Below, piece by piece: positions 1 through 11,214 of a stretch of DNA of 64,000 bases. This DNA comes from Phytophthora hibernalis. Taxonomy: Eukaryota; Oomycota; Peronosporomycetes; Peronosporales; Peronosporaceae. The notes under the pieces are model-generated. The model worked only from the letters and a program-made list of their open reading frames with translations, was not told the origin of the DNA and searched no databases. The stretch spans positions 248,001 to 312,000 of the forward strand of contig JAAKBF010000060.1 in NCBI GenBank assembly GCA_012656075.1. The letters are read 5' to 3'. A program made the translations under genes and the position numbers. Numbering within the stretch: the stretch's first letter is position 1; every line of letters starts with the position of its first letter.

Positions 1-807
1 CTCGGCGATTTAATGATCAACAAGACGAAGGAACAGAACGAGCGCGTGGCCAGCGGCGAGCCTAAAATGCCGTCGTTCATCACACACTACACCATCTCGA
101 GCCATGCACCATTCGATTCCTGGCCGAAATGGTACGCGGAGATCGACAAGCCCGACTTCTCTGCGTTGTACGAAGGAGAACCCCACGCAGATATGATCCA
201 GAGGTATCTGGAAGTGAGGTACTTCTCCGACATGGAGCTGGGCAAGTTCATGGACCGAATGCTGAGTGAGGGCATCCTCAACGACACCATCGTCATCATC
301 ACAGGGGACCACGGCCAAGCCCCAGAAGCCGACGTCACCAACACCCACGAGGAGTCCATGACGCGAGCTGCGGCTGCCATCATCGCAGAAGGGCGACTGG
401 GCGACGCGGTGGGGCTCGTGCTCGACGATGTAGTGGAGCACTACGACTTTCTCAACACGCTGGCGGACATCACGGGCGTCCCGGACGGAGGCTTCCTGCA
501 GAACGGCGTCGGTCGCTCACTCAAGCGCAAGGTCCCGTACGGCAAGCGCGTGGTGTTCAGCAATGAGCCCAGCCGCAAGATGTCGATCGTACGTGGCCAC
601 CAACGTCTGCGCTACGACCAAGTGTCCGACTCCGTGATGCTGCACGACACGGAGAGCGACCATGGTATGACCACGGACCTGTTCCCCAACCTCTCAGCCG
701 AAGAGCAGGCTAAGTGGACGACGTGGCGCGACAATGGACGCCAAATCACTGCCTACTACAAGAAACGCTGGGAAGAAAACTGTCTGCTTAGCGTCAACTG
801 CAACTAA
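1..807 (+). CDS. Sulfatase / alkaline-phosphatase-superfamily protein, C-terminal part (5' end outside window)
   Basis: The reading frame is open from base 1, so the gene starts upstream of the window; the first ATG inside it, at 13, is internal. About 268 residues are visible. The segment VIITGDHGQAPE (about residues 94-105 counted from the ATG at 13) is the late metal-binding Asp-His motif typical of sulfatases and related phosphodiesterases. It is preceded by a helix in which membrane-associated sulfatases keep a 'single dominant partner' aspartate pattern, and is followed by the C-terminal sub-domain ending at TAA 805-807. The metal ligands and nucleophile near the N terminus lie outside the window, so the substrate cannot be inferred. 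Eukaryotic homologues are usually secreted or membrane-bound. The next gene starts about 280 bp downstream on the same strand. The fold assignment is firm; the specific activity is unknown. Confidence 0.75.
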   Translation, partial: LGDLMINKTKEQNERVASGEPKMPSFITHYTISSHAPFDSWPKWYAEIDKPDFSALYEGEPHADMIQRYLEVRYFSDMELGKFMDRMLSEGILNDTIVIITGDHGQAPEADVTNTHEESMTRAAAAIIAEGRLGDAVGLVLDDVVEHYDFLNTLADITGVPDGGFLQNGVGRSLKRKVPYGKRVVFSNEPSRKMSIVRGHQRLRYDQVSDSVMLHDTESDHGMTTDLFPNLSAEEQAKWTTWRDNGRQITAYYKKRWEENCLLSVNCN

Positions 808-1082
808 GTAGCAGAGCAAATATGAATGAAATATACCATAGCACGTCAAAAGGCAACATGACCATCAACTTCAACTTCCAACGGCGCATTCTGATTGGTG
901 CACACCTCGCTTCTCATTGGTCAAAATAAGCATTTCGCGAACAGCTCCGCAGAGCCACACGTCTCCATGCTGCTGCGCCTGCCGCGCGCCTGCATCTCTC
1001 TACGCCCCCGGTATCAGTGCAGCGTGTGCGATGGCTCACCACGCGCGTGGAAGCCCCTTCTTACTCCTCCCGAGATTTGAGG

Positions 1083-3051
1083 ATGTTTAATGCACTGTCG
1101 GGCGAGCACGAGCCGTTCCCGCGAGAGACTTCAGCCACGCCCAATGTACTGAAATGGTACGCGTGCGGCCCCACAGTGTACGACAAGGCGCATCTGGGCC
1201 ACGCTAGAGCATACGTTAGCCAAGATATTCTTCGTCGAGTGGCGGAGCGCACGGGTGGGTACAAGGTGCAGCTAGTCATGGGGTCACGGACGTGGACGAC
1301 AAGATCATCCAGAGAGCCAAAGAGCAGCGCGTGGGCTTCCAGACGCTGGCCAGGGAGCAAGAAAAACAGTTTTTCGAGGACATGGCCAAGCTCTACGTGA
1401 AGCCTCCCACGGCCATCACGAGGGTGAGCGAACACCTGCCGGAGATCGTGAAATACGTCGACGAGATCGTGACTAAAGGCTTCGCTTATGAAGCTGCAGA
1501 TGGCTCCGGAGTGTACTTCAATACGCAGCAATTAGGAGACAGGTACGGCAAACTGGACCCGAGACGGCAGACGCTGAAGGACGAACAGATGCAGGCGGAG
1601 GCAGTGGCTGCGGTCGAGGAGAGTACCGTGGTGGACGAGGAGGAGAAAGTAAAAAGGGACCCGAGGGACTTTGCACTGTGGAAAACAGCCAAGACACCGG
1701 ATGAACCGGCGTGGCCATCACCATGGGGGATGGGCAGACCTGGCTGGCATATTGAGTGCTCGGCCATGACGCACCATGTACTGGGGACAAGTTGGACGTG
1801 CACACTGGTGGAGTGGATCTACGCTTCCCGCATCACAACAACGAGATCGCGCAGTGCGAGGCACACAATCATGGACCGCAGTGTGGGCATGACGAAGAGT
1901 GGTGCAAACACTTTGTGCATTTTGGCCATTTGTACATTCGGGGAAGGAAGATGTCCAAGTCGCTCAAGAACTTTATTTCCGTGAGGGATTTCTTGGAAGG
2001 CAGGCATACTGCCGATCACTTTCGACTGTTCTGCTTGCAGTTTAAGTATCGCTCTAATTTGATCTACTCGGAGGATCGAGTACGCGACGCGGAAGCGGTG
2101 GCAGATCGTCTGCGAGGTTTCTTCCGTAGTGTGATGGCGTATGGAGGCGATCACGAAGTTGCGAGCAGCAGTGTTGATACGGAGCAGGTCAAGTCGAAGC
2201 GCTGCGAACCGCAGGATCTGGAGTTGCTTGACGCACTTTTCACAGCTCGGGCGCAGGTTGATGAAGCTTTACTGGATGACTTAGACACGCCAGGTGCTCT
2301 GTTGCTTGTACTGGACATGGTTTCTCGCGGAAACACGTATTTGTTGACTCAAAGGGGCGATACAGAGGCACCTGATGAAGTGTTGATCTCTCTGACCGAT
2401 TACGTGCTGGAAGTCTTGGACCTCTTCGGACTCGAAGGACTTCACGCCGAGTTCTCAGCGATGATGCGCCGTCGATTTGTGGCACCAATACAAATATACC
2501 AGCAGCAACATCAAAGCGATGATCTGGTCAGTAGGGATGATCAGGGGTCACTTATTCGGTCTCTGATGAAATTCCGCGCTGCAGTGCGCGAGGAAGCGTT
2601 GCGGGACCCGAAGCAACCGGGCAACGCTCGTGTTCTTGCTCTATGTGATACCCTGCGAAACGAAGAGCTACCTCCGTTGGGCATTCAGATCGAGGACCTT
2701 GCACCAGGTCGCTCTGTGTTCAAACTACTCTCATCTGCTGAGCGCGAGACAGCTCAAAGTGAGGCGGAAGTATCAAACAAGGCAGCGCTGGAAGACGATA
2801 ACGCGTCTCTTGCTCTGAAACAGAAGCAGCGTGAGTTCGAGGAGCTGATGCAGATCGCGCCGTGCGAGTTGTTCAAGAACTCACTAGAGTTTTCTGGCCG
2901 ATTTGACGCGTTTGATGCCGATGGATTCCCAACGCACGAGGATGGCGAACCATTAACCAAGAGTCAATGTAAAAAGATGGCGAAGAAGCTGGCGAAACAC
3001 GAGAAGTCCTACACCAAGTACTGGGAAGCAAGAAGCAGCAATGAACAATAG
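1083..3051 (+). CDS. Cysteinyl-tRNA synthetase (class I), interrupted by two apparent single-base frameshifts
   Basis: Charges tRNA-Cys with cysteine. Signature segments appear in the right order but in three frames. They are the N-terminal zinc ligand and nucleotide-binding stretch (YACGPTVYD, then HLGH as the HIGH motif, about 1160-1210), the zinc-binding region (HIECS.., then FPHHNNE), the KMSKS loop (KMSKS, about 1949-1963) and a long helical C-terminal domain ending at 3051. The frame moves at the G run 1280-1283 and again at the G run 1783-1786. At each place one extra G restores the family sequence. An essential enzyme broken twice at G runs argues for sequencing or assembly loss, not a pseudogene. 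The start is taken as ATG 1083. In another frame, ATG 967 opens an Arg/Leu-rich, Asp/Glu-poor stretch that could be a mitochondrial presequence joined by a third missing base. The stop lies 93 bp from the convergent membrane-protein gene. Confidence 0.88.
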
Positions 3052-3144
3052 CAGCTGCATCTTTCAAAGTAATAGAAACCAGTAACAGATACACATGCAG
3101 TCGCTGCTGACTGCGGTGCAGCCTACGAACACAGCGCTACTGCC

Positions 3145-4320
3145 TTAACAGGCAATGGCAGGCGAGTCGGCGTCAACGTACTTGACAGCAGTCGCCGTGC
3201 CCTGCGTCGGAACGTGCGACGGCGCCTTCGATCGCACGTACGAGTATCCGAAGCGTTGGTTCTTTCGGCGGTGGCGGATGAGCACCACTGCAGCGACAAC
3301 ACCTCCACAGATAGCCGCAAAGATCAGCGCACCCACAGGCAAATTATTGGACGCGTACTCGTAGGCCGCCATCACTGCCGACTTGGCGCTGTCAAAGCAG
3401 ACCGTGTCCGTGTACATGAGAGTGCTGACTCCTCTGGCCTGCTGGACGACGATCATGCAGTCTTGGTCACTAAACTTGCCCCTCGTGTCCTCGACCCTGT
3501 AGCGCACGTAGGCCATCGTGTCCACCTCGCCGTCCGCATCCGTCGCAATGTCCTGCAATTCCACCGCGTCGTACTTGACATGGAGCGAGTGGGTCCTGAT
3601 GAACGAGGCGGGGGCGGCCTCTGCAATGGTGCGTTGCAAGGCCTTCCCCACTTCTCCCTTGTGTCTGGGCAGATCCAAGTGTTCCAGCAGGTCGCACTCC
3701 ATCTCCTCCGCGTCCGTTGCCGTGCCGTTTACACAGTCCATCGTGAGTCTCAGCACCGACACGTACGGCCGCTTGGCGTCCATCATGCTGCTCTGGAAGC
3801 CGTAGTCCACCAGCAGATACACCCTCATGACCTGACTCACGTCCGTCTCCACGAGCTGCAAGTTGTTCTCCTCTCCTTGTCCCATGCCGATCTCAATCTC
3901 CTGCACCTCCTGCCGAGGCTCCGTCTGCTCAGCCTTGAGCACTTGCAGCACCGAAGCTTTGAGTGCCGTGCGGCCCACTTCCTCCTCGTACTGCGTCATG
4001 AACTGGCCCACGAGGTCCACGACTTGGTCGCTGCGTTCGTCCATTGGGAAGAACTCGTCTGGCTTGTCCACGGGCTCAGCAGCGATCAGCGCTTCCTCTC
4101 CGTCCAGCAGCTCAGCCTCTGAGACGCCCAGACGCTCCCCAGACACGTTCGCGAGCTCTTCGGGGTTCTCGGGGCTGAAGGCGCTCGGAATCGCCGCCTG
4201 GTCGTCCAAAACGTCGCTCAGAGGCGCGAGCTCCGGGACGTTCTCGGCCGCAGCGACTTGCATAGCCACTGCAGCCAATAGGAGAGCGAAAGTTAGCGAA
4301 GAGCGGCGGGAAGACTGCAT
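3145..4320 (-). CDS. Secreted type I membrane protein of unknown function
   Basis: 391 residues if the ATG at 4320 is used. This start is preferred over an in-frame ATG 23 codons upstream because it places a classical signal peptide (Arg/Ser-rich start, Leu/Ala-rich core, AAAE cleavage region, residues 1-25) at the N terminus. The lumenal or extracellular part is acidic, with Asp/Glu-rich stretches at about residues 30-170, and contains a few cysteines in its second half. A single transmembrane helix (Ala/Val/Ile-rich, about residues 325-348) is followed by a basic stop-transfer run (RHRRKNQR) and a cytosolic tail of about 35 residues with several tyrosines. I do not recognise the ectodomain family. 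The gene converges on the cysteinyl-tRNA synthetase gene. A plausible oomycete-specific surface or endomembrane protein; the function is not assigned. Confidence 0.7.
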   Translation of the reverse strand: MQSSRRSSLTFALLLAAVAMQVAAAENVPELAPLSDVLDDQAAIPSAFSPENPEELANVSGERLGVSEAELLDGEEALIAAEPVDKPDEFFPMDERSDQVVDLVGQFMTQYEEEVGRTALKASVLQVLKAEQTEPRQEVQEIEIGMGQGEENNLQLVETDVSQVMRVYLLVDYGFQSSMMDAKRPYVSVLRLTMDCVNGTATDAEEMECDLLEHLDLPRHKGEVGKALQRTIAEAAPASFIRTHSLHVKYDAVELQDIATDADGEVDTMAYVRYRVEDTRGKFSDQDCMIVVQQARGVSTLMYTDTVCFDSAKSAVMAAYEYASNNLPVGALIFAAICGGVVAAVVLIRHRRKNQRFGYSYVRSKAPSHVPTQGTATAVKYVDADSPAIAC

Positions 4321-4399
4321 GTCGACGTCTCTCGAGGTGCAGGAAGATCCGTGAATGGCCAAAGGATCTTTTGAGACGCATCCTTTCAAGATCCGACGT

Positions 4400-6160
4400 G
4401 GTGTACACCAATGTAGCCCTGAACTTCCACAGATTTGCTTGTACTAGTACCGGTAGTATTATTTCCCATTTTAATACCGGTACCGGTATCAATATTTTTA
4501 TACAGGTACCGGTATTAAAATAGTGCTCGTTGCGCTCGAGCTTGTACACGTTTCCTGATCCTCCGATGAACCAATCATGGTCGTCGGCGTGTGCCTCGTT
4601 GCCTCGCCGCCGGACCTGCGCCGCGCAGGCGGCGCGTGCGAACTGGTCGAATTATAATACATGTAGGGCATTATCTATTACATGTATAATGGTGCTCATG
4701 ATTACGCCGATTTTCTAAAAGGAAAGTGTTAAGAACCGCAATTACGGGTACTCTCACGGATACCATGGTTGCTTTTTGAGAACGCTTATTACTGTAGTGA
4801 GAGTGAGACTTTACAGTTACATGTAGTGAGGGGAAGAATAATAATGGTGTGGTATATTACCGGTAGTCGTATAACCCTGCAGGGTGATGCATATCATTTA
4901 TTTTACCACAACACTTGACCAGAGAACAAGTAAAGTCGGTTTCTGCACGAAGGCGGGCTTAAACCCACGCGAGCGAAATTGCAGACTCCTATACAACACT
5001 CCATAAACAGCAACCGTGTTCCTGCAGCATTCCCGCTGCTATTATAGATAGTTTTCCAGATGAATACCAGTACTCTGTATTGCGTGCTATACTGTGCACG
5101 ACTATATATACGGCCTATCGAGAAATACATTGAGGAAACGGTGGTGTACTATAATAGTAAGCTCAAGTACAGTAGTCGCTCGTAAGGCGCCCCATGCACC
5201 GTGCTGCACGGCGTGCATGCTTGATGTTCAAGCAACTGTATCACTGCCGCGCGCCAGGCCAAAGTCGCACCTCTCCTGTTACATATCGGTTAGGATAACA
5301 AGCATCTTTTAGAGAGAACAGCACATTTACATGTATTTTAATACATACTAAAATACAAATTCGGCATAAATATGAGCACCTTTTAGAAACCCGGGGTAGC
5401 AGTACGGACCGTACACGTCCGTACTGTACAACTTGAACAGTACATGTATTGTGCTTTGCAACCAGTTTGTCCAGCTATATCGTGCAGTAGTTAGTGATCG
5501 TACTTAGTGCTAAATCAAAGAGGCTTTGAATGGGGCTTTCTGAAGTCGTGTTTCATGCACTACAAGAGCAAAAAATGGCACGTCTAGAAAGTGCCAAAGC
5601 AAACACAAGTCGTGCTAGGGCTGTTGGAACGCTTTCAGATCACACATGCACATTATGGGGAGTATGAAGCATGCACGAGTTACAGCAATTCGTACTTGAG
5701 TACGATTTATAGTTATCTCGTACAAGACAAGTCGTACGAATTACAATCGAAAGTGCCAAAAAGACTGCAAAGCACAATACCGGTATGTTTTATAATACAT
5801 GCATACTGTAATACATGTACAAGTTGCTGCTGGTTGGACCAGCAATTGGCTGGTCCTGAGCAGCAGCCACCTGATACTGTACATGTACTGTACCATGCAT
5901 GGACCTGGTCCATGCAGCATGGTATTAATACAAGTACCGGTACAGTACTCTGGTGGATGAATGGTACTCTGGTACAGTACTGTACATGTAGGTAGCTGGT
6001 ACTTTTGCTGCAGATCACGTTGAGATGATCACGGTTCGTGATTCGTGAGCTCCAGCAATTTGTACATGTATTGTAGGAGCAGGAATGATAAACACCTGAC
6101 ACCGCTGAGACTGGCGCTCTATGCCAGAGGCTCTGGACCAGAGCTACCGGTACTGTAAAA
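4400..6160. other. Gene-free, palindrome-rich intergenic DNA
   Basis: No convincing gene is seen. The stretch is crowded with short self-complementary words such as TACATGTA, GTACATGTAC, ACCGGT and TACCGGTA. Examples are a 17-bp perfect inverted repeat at 4468-4484/4505-4521 and a 10-bp hairpin with a one-base loop at 5896-5916. Short open frames here have no recognisable domains and poor coding character. Confidence 0.6.
4468..4521. repeat. 17-bp perfect inverted repeat
   Basis: Left arm 4468-4484 (ATTTTAATACCGGTACC) is the exact reverse complement of right arm 4505-4521, with a 20-nt AT-rich loop. It lies about 150 bp upstream of the divergent side of the membrane-protein gene. Confidence 0.8.
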
Positions 6161-6341
6161 GTATTATTACAGAGTTCCCCGGCAAAGGGAGAAAGGTGGG
6201 ACCAATAAATTCTTCCAGGTTAAACGATTTGCAAACTGATTTGTATCACCGTTGAGCAAATCTTTGTGACAAATGTACTAGTTCTGCAAGGTAAATAACT
6301 GATAACAGTTCTCCTTTTGCCGGGGAACTCTTTAATAATAC
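6161..6341. mobile_element. MITE-like element with 32-bp terminal inverted repeats
   Basis: Arms 6161-6192 and 6310-6341 are reverse complements with two mismatches in 32. Their core is AGAGTTCCCCGGCAAA. The element is 181 bp, non-coding and AT-rich inside. The CAGAG-like edge is compatible with a hAT-type MITE, but no clear target duplication can be separated from the inverted flanks, so the superfamily is open. Confidence 0.7.
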
Positions 6342-8115
6342 ATGTACTGTACCGGTACACTGTACATGTACTGTACACATGACATGTACTGTACTCTTAT
6401 CGATTATGGTTTATTAAGGAAGTCACTACCACAGGTACAAATCACCAGTCCACTTGGAGTTGGAGGGAGTGAAAGCCAACTCGCTCGGCAAGCCGAAACA
6501 ACGCCTGAGGTTTAAAGATCCGTGAGCGCTGCACACGGGCTTAAATCCAGGACCAAGCAGGGTCACATCTAGCTTTGTGTCACTGTTCACAGGATTTAAA
6601 GGGGTGTGGCTCGGGTGTATTATAAATTTCATGCCGGCATCTCTAATTTTCATGATTTGAATCGGATCTAAGCCTCAACATATTTTAAACGATGTAGAAA
6701 AAGAACATCGAATCATAAAAACCCGCACAGTATTAGGTTTCAGTAGACTTAGTTTGTACCTGTATTTTATAGAAAATACATTTATTAATGTAGACGTCAG
6801 CGGAGAATAGATGTGAAAAATTCGAGATCTTGGCAGTTCTGTAGATTCCAGCACTAGCCAGTCTTGAACGGGAGACAGCTAAAGCGAATGGACCACATCG
6901 CATGAGGGCCCAGAGGGGTTCTTATATTTGGGATGAAATCGGCAGCACAATGCAACATAAGAATTCATACTACACGACAGAGCGTCAGTACAGCAGTACA
7001 GTACATGTACGTACATGACATAGCGTCAATAACGCAACAGGAGAAAATCAATAGCATTGAATAAAGGATGGACACGATTTGGTGCTCCATACAAATCAAT
7101 GGTCTTCTAGGATCTAAACTGTATATACTGTTTATCGTTGCTTATTGACGCAGATTATTGTACATGTACCTATTTATCAATACTGCCAACCATCTTTTTA
7201 AAACCTTTGCGTGCTATTGCAATCGTTCCCACATGGTAGTAAAGGGTTTTACGTGTAAGTACCGGTAACGTTAGCTACGAACTGTGTAGTATTGTACCGG
7301 TACTGTTCCAGTATTCTCAGTGCTACATTTAAAAAAATCACAATTTTAGCAAATCCTTGTTTTCGATCATATTTCATTTCGTGTACACGCAGCTGTTTAT
7401 TTAGAAAAGACCCCGCATTAGTTATTCTACAGTACATTTTTGTTATTATTATTATAGATATTATAGAAGTGCATTTCACTTAGCGACTAATTCTTGCAGA
7501 AGTACTTCGAAGTATTTGCTACCTGCGTTCTTCGTGACACAAAGCTTGATGGGCGAGACTTATTGGCAACTAAGGTACATGTATCCCATAGAATTATTGT
7601 AGTGTGTGGGCTCGAGATCGAGGTCCGTTTCTGCGGATCCAAGCCGATATGACACTATCCTTCGTACCTTTCCTGCACCCTCAGGACTCCTGGCAGCCTG
7701 CCAGTGCCTGGCCCAGGCAGGAGCACCGCCTCCGAGTCGGAGTCCGACGTGTACGTGTACAGTAATTTAACAGTGACTTGAATCACAGTCGGCAGATCAG
7801 AATCGTACAGGACTGAGTGAGTGGCAGAATCGATCCGAAGACTGCACGACAAGCTCACAGCTTGTGACTTTCAAGCAGCCAGTTCGGTGAAGAGAAATTG
7901 GTATTGTCGACAGATGCTTGTTCTAACATCTTGGGCTTTGCCCAGGAGAGCTAATCGGATAGGCAATCCTGGTTTTCTGTCCTCAGGAGAAATGGCTCTC
8001 TTCAAGACTCTTGACTCTTGATTCAAGAGGTATGTTCCAGTACTGGCTATGTAACACTGCTCAACGTTACTACATGTATACCGGTAATATGCCAAGCTGG
8101 ATGAGTAGCTTCCAC
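6342..8115. other. Intergenic DNA with no recognised gene
   Basis: Apart from the MITE at 7012-7162 I see no gene. Reverse-strand stretches near 6470-6560 (and earlier near 4925-4985) hold GGTTTAAGCCC-like words that vaguely resemble a tRNA B box and might be remnants of tRNA-derived SINEs. No full cloverleaf can be drawn. Confidence 0.45.
7012..7162. mobile_element. Degenerate mariner-type MITE, second copy of the 30350-30502 family
   Basis: The edges at about 7012-7038 and 7137-7162 are imperfect inverted repeats sharing the core GCGTCAATAA / TTATTGACGC with the perfect element at 30348-30504. The length is almost the same (about 151 versus 157 bp including TA), and a short internal stretch (AATAAAGGA) is also shared. 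The arms have accumulated substitutions, so this is the older copy. Confidence 0.65.
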
Positions 8116-8121
8116 GTTTGC

Positions 8122-8134
8122 CATTTCGGAATCA
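8122..8134 (+). promoter_or_regulatory. Probable initiator-like core promoter of effector gene 1
   Basis: CATTTCGGAATC, 75 nt upstream of the ATG at 8197, is conserved at the same distance upstream of the two tandem paralogues (11139, 14406). It resembles the oomycete initiator consensus (TCATTYYNCAWTTT). The transcript start has not been mapped. Confidence 0.4.
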
Positions 8135-8196
8135 ACCAGCTCCCGGACACTCAAGAATTTTCTTCGTACTCCCGAGTATCACTGAGATAAATAATC

Positions 8197-8667
8197 ATGC
8201 GGTTCAGCCTCTTCTTCGCTCTCTTCGTCGCCACCTTCATCGCGTGCACTAGCTTCACCAGCGCTGAAAATGCCGGTGTTGCCAACACGGTTCGCCGCCT
8301 CAAGGGCAGCGCACTGACTACTGAAGACGAAGAGCGTGCTGCTAACTTTGGGCAGCTTGACGAAGCCACGAAAAAGCTGAAGGCTGACCAACTCGTCGCC
8401 AAGGCTGTCCAGAACTTTAACATCGGCAAGATCGAGAGGGCTGCGGACAAGATGAAGGCAGGTGCTGCAGAGGCCGCCAAGCTCACCACGAAGCAGGAGG
8501 GTCAGATTACCAAGATGGTGGCGGCGGCGGCCAAGAAGAAAGTGCCCTGGTCCAAGACCAAGAAGATCGTCGTGGGTGTGGTTGGTGCTAGTCTTACTGC
8601 AGCTGCCCTGTACGCTCTTTACAAGACGTTCGTGTCGAACGGCGGAACTGCTACCACTACGGTCTAA
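8197..8667 (+). CDS. Secreted RxLR-like effector candidate 1 with C-terminal membrane helix
   Basis: 156 residues. Residues 1-23 form a signal peptide ending at TSA/E. An RxLR-like motif RRLK (33-36) is followed by a clean EER motif (EDEER, 43-47), the layout of oomycete effectors translocated into plant cells, although the last RxLR position is Lys rather than Arg. The C-terminal part is Lys/Ala-rich and helical with no W/Y/L repeats. It ends in a Pro-Trp-Ser-Lys segment, a 20-residue hydrophobic helix (about 125-144) and a Ser/Thr-rich tail. That helix suggests membrane anchoring, in the host or in the secretory path. This is the intact ancestral 'A' gene of the tandem array. Its 5' coding part differs clearly from genes 2 and 3, but its last 57 nt and its downstream DNA are identical to those of gene 2. 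Confidence 0.75.
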   Translation: MRFSLFFALFVATFIACTSFTSAENAGVANTVRRLKGSALTTEDEERAANFGQLDEATKKLKADQLVAKAVQNFNIGKIERAADKMKAGAAEAAKLTTKQEGQITKMVAAAAKKKVPWSKTKKIVVGVVGASLTAAALYALYKTFVSNGGTATTTV

Positions 8668-10181
8668 GCGACGCTTGCATTGTTTGCGAATGACCAAGGT
8701 ACACAACACGTTAAATGTTCTTTACCGAACGTTTGTCGCACGAGCAACCATATCTACAGTTTGGTAGGATTTTCATTAAATGTTGGTCCCAGATACATGC
8801 AAACCTTGCTTTCTCCTTTTACGATATTGTGTTGTACTCCGTGGTATTCCGGTTGAATTTGCCTAGGCCGCGTGCCGGTTTATCCGCATTAAAGCTTGTT
8901 CCGGCGTGCGTCTGGAAACACGAGCTTCTACACGCGATTTATTCGTCGGTTATGCGTCAATATACTCGTACGGCTTTGCTTGGTATCCCATAGATCCTCC
9001 AGCGACTACATGTAGACCCGTGCGGAAGAAATTTCTGCAGATCAAAATAAGGACAAAAAGAGGACCAAAGCTGGAGAAGCTCGCTTGGCATCAATTTTTA
9101 CAATTAGGCGTAGTCACAGGCATGAATTTAAAGCACTGCATTAGCTCTACGAGATGGCCGCTTGTCCATAAGTCCAAGTTAGTTTGTTGTCATGTTCTAC
9201 CGCAAAGAAAAATGTTACTGAGAACATATCGCAATTGGAGTTTGTCCTTGATTTTAGGATAAAATCTCTTGAGCTTATAATAGGATCCAGTCAAAACGAG
9301 GCAAGCCGGGATCTTGGTGTTCTCTGGATTTTATATCCAGTCCAGAGTTTGCAACGAGGTCTGAATCCTTTCATTTCTGATACCTTTCGTAATACGATTT
9401 GGATACTTCAACAATAAGCTTTAACATCCTGTTATATTTTATAACCGGATCTATTATTGTTTTATTTGTGGCGGTAGACCCATCCGCATCTATGATATGA
9501 TATCACTTATAATCGTATTTTACCTGCAGCATATGATTTATCCAGACCGTTCGAGCAACATTTTGGATGATTTTTTCTTCGCAACTATAATACCGAGCAC
9601 CGTAACTTCAGTGGTGTGTAGATAAATACCGTACCGTAAAGTTCGGATTCAGTAAGACACACCGATTCAATGCGACAGTGGTAAATCAAATATTTTGAAA
9701 TAACTTGGAAATTGTATGTATTTTCTTTTTACTATCGTAAAAACTATAAAAGATCTAAATCGCATGATTCACGGGAAATCTTGTTGCAAATGACACGAAG
9801 CATTTTCGGTAGCTATGTTGGCCGATAGATACACGTTAGAAACCTACAGCAAGAAAGAATTGAAGATATCGGGGTGCTAAAGTATCTCGCTTCGTTCTGA
9901 GGTTAAATAGATAACGGACCGATTCCGTAGGATTTTTCCGACAGATTTTCCGTCAAAATCTCGCCTGTACAAATCGCGTACAAACCGTTGCATGTTGTGT
10001 ATAAATTCGGGCTCAGGTTTGGATAACAATCATATTACTGTGTGCAGCTTACTTAGGTACTTTAAATTTATACTACAGTAGAAAGTACTATGTAGTACTA
10101 GAAGTATTATTTAGAGGAGTCTATAACGTTACTTCGATGTAAAATAATATATTCGCAAAATAGATCTACTCAAATTTCCAT

Positions 10182-10310
10182 ACGGGAGCGGCAAATAATT
10201 TGCCGCAAACCCGGCGTTTTGACTGGCCCATAAATTTAAAAACGGGAAACGCCGGAATAAAATATCTTGTTTAATGTAGTGATCATCGTTTGCAGCGCTC
10301 GACATTGAAT
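10182..10310. repeat. Dispersed repeat family with GGCGTTT/AAACGCC core, copy 1
   Basis: Contains a 9-bp palindrome (GCGGCAAAT, one central base, ATTTGCCGC) at about 10189-10207. The following stretch (GGCGTTTTGAC.. to TAGTGATCATCGTTT) matches 15470-15570 with substitutions. A further copy sits at 13451-13579 as part of the tandem duplication. It is probably a fragment of an old non-autonomous DNA element. Confidence 0.55.
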
Positions 10311-11138
10311 TTACCATTAAATCTGTCTTCGCGTAGCCCTCACATAGTTACAATTCAATACTTCATACCTATAAAATCGTAAATTCCTGAGCTTCCTCGT
10401 GTGCAGCGAGACTTTTTTAATACTCGTACTATCTATATCTATAAACGAGAGAGTGACGACTTGACTACTGGAAGCAACTTGTCTATCATAACCTGCATAC
10501 TGCATATCGGCAAGTTGCTCGTTTGTTTCGTTTCTCAGTGAGGTACATTGACGTCATTTAACCGTAATTCTACGCTAAAGTTGCACGTTCGTGCGGGTGT
10601 TTTTAAAAGGCAGATCAAAAAGCCGACAGACAGAATGTTGGTCGTCCTTCACCGGACCGTAGAGTATTACCGCTTGTTCTCAACTGTCGGTACGCAGGAC
10701 CACGGTCAGTGTTGCACCATAATTGCCACCAGTTCTTCTACCGGTATTCCGATACAGAGGACCACCCTGTTGGGCTGTGCTAGAAAAAATACTTCCTACC
10801 TATTTACTTCAGTTTGTAAACTGGTGGAACCGCATTCATATTCAAGTCGAGGGATTAGGCTACACGGTACTTACAAAGTACTACGGAGAGGGGTTATCGA
10901 TCTCAGATCGACGATCTGTCAGGGTGATTTGCGGCGGCAGCATCGATCGAAAGACGACATGTATTATGCGCTCGCGTGTATAATTTATACACGATTAGCG
11001 AGGCACTGCGGCAGTCCGGTGGGGATGAAATTGGTTTACGGACGTTGGAAAGTCATGCCAAGGCGAGTAATCCGATTAGGGAATGGAACACAGCTCAACG
11101 CTACCAGTATTCAAGCTTTTGGACCAGCAAAAGCTTTC

Positions 11139-11150
11139 TCATTTCGGAAT
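11139..11150 (+). promoter_or_regulatory. Probable initiator-like core promoter of effector gene 2
   Basis: TCATTTCGGAAT, 76 nt upstream of the ATG at 11215, in the same place as in genes 1 and 3. Confidence 0.4.
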
Positions 11151-11214
11151 CAACCAGCTCCGGGTCACACAAGAATTTTCTTCGTACCCCCGAGTTCAAC
11201 TGAGACGAACAGCC

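Noticed and set aside
3214..4122. 302-codon plus-strand frame opposite the membrane-protein gene
   Set aside because: His/Leu/Arg-rich mirror of the real minus-strand gene; no domain.
6841..6900. tRNA-like T-arm words (TCTTGAACGGGAGA) and similar B-box-like words at 4960 and 6540
   Set aside because: No complete cloverleaf or acceptor stem could be drawn; at most SINE relics.
11083..11214. In-frame 43-codon N-terminal extension of effector gene 2 (likewise 14350-14481)
   Set aside because: It would bury the signal peptide, and it lies in the region holding the probable initiator.
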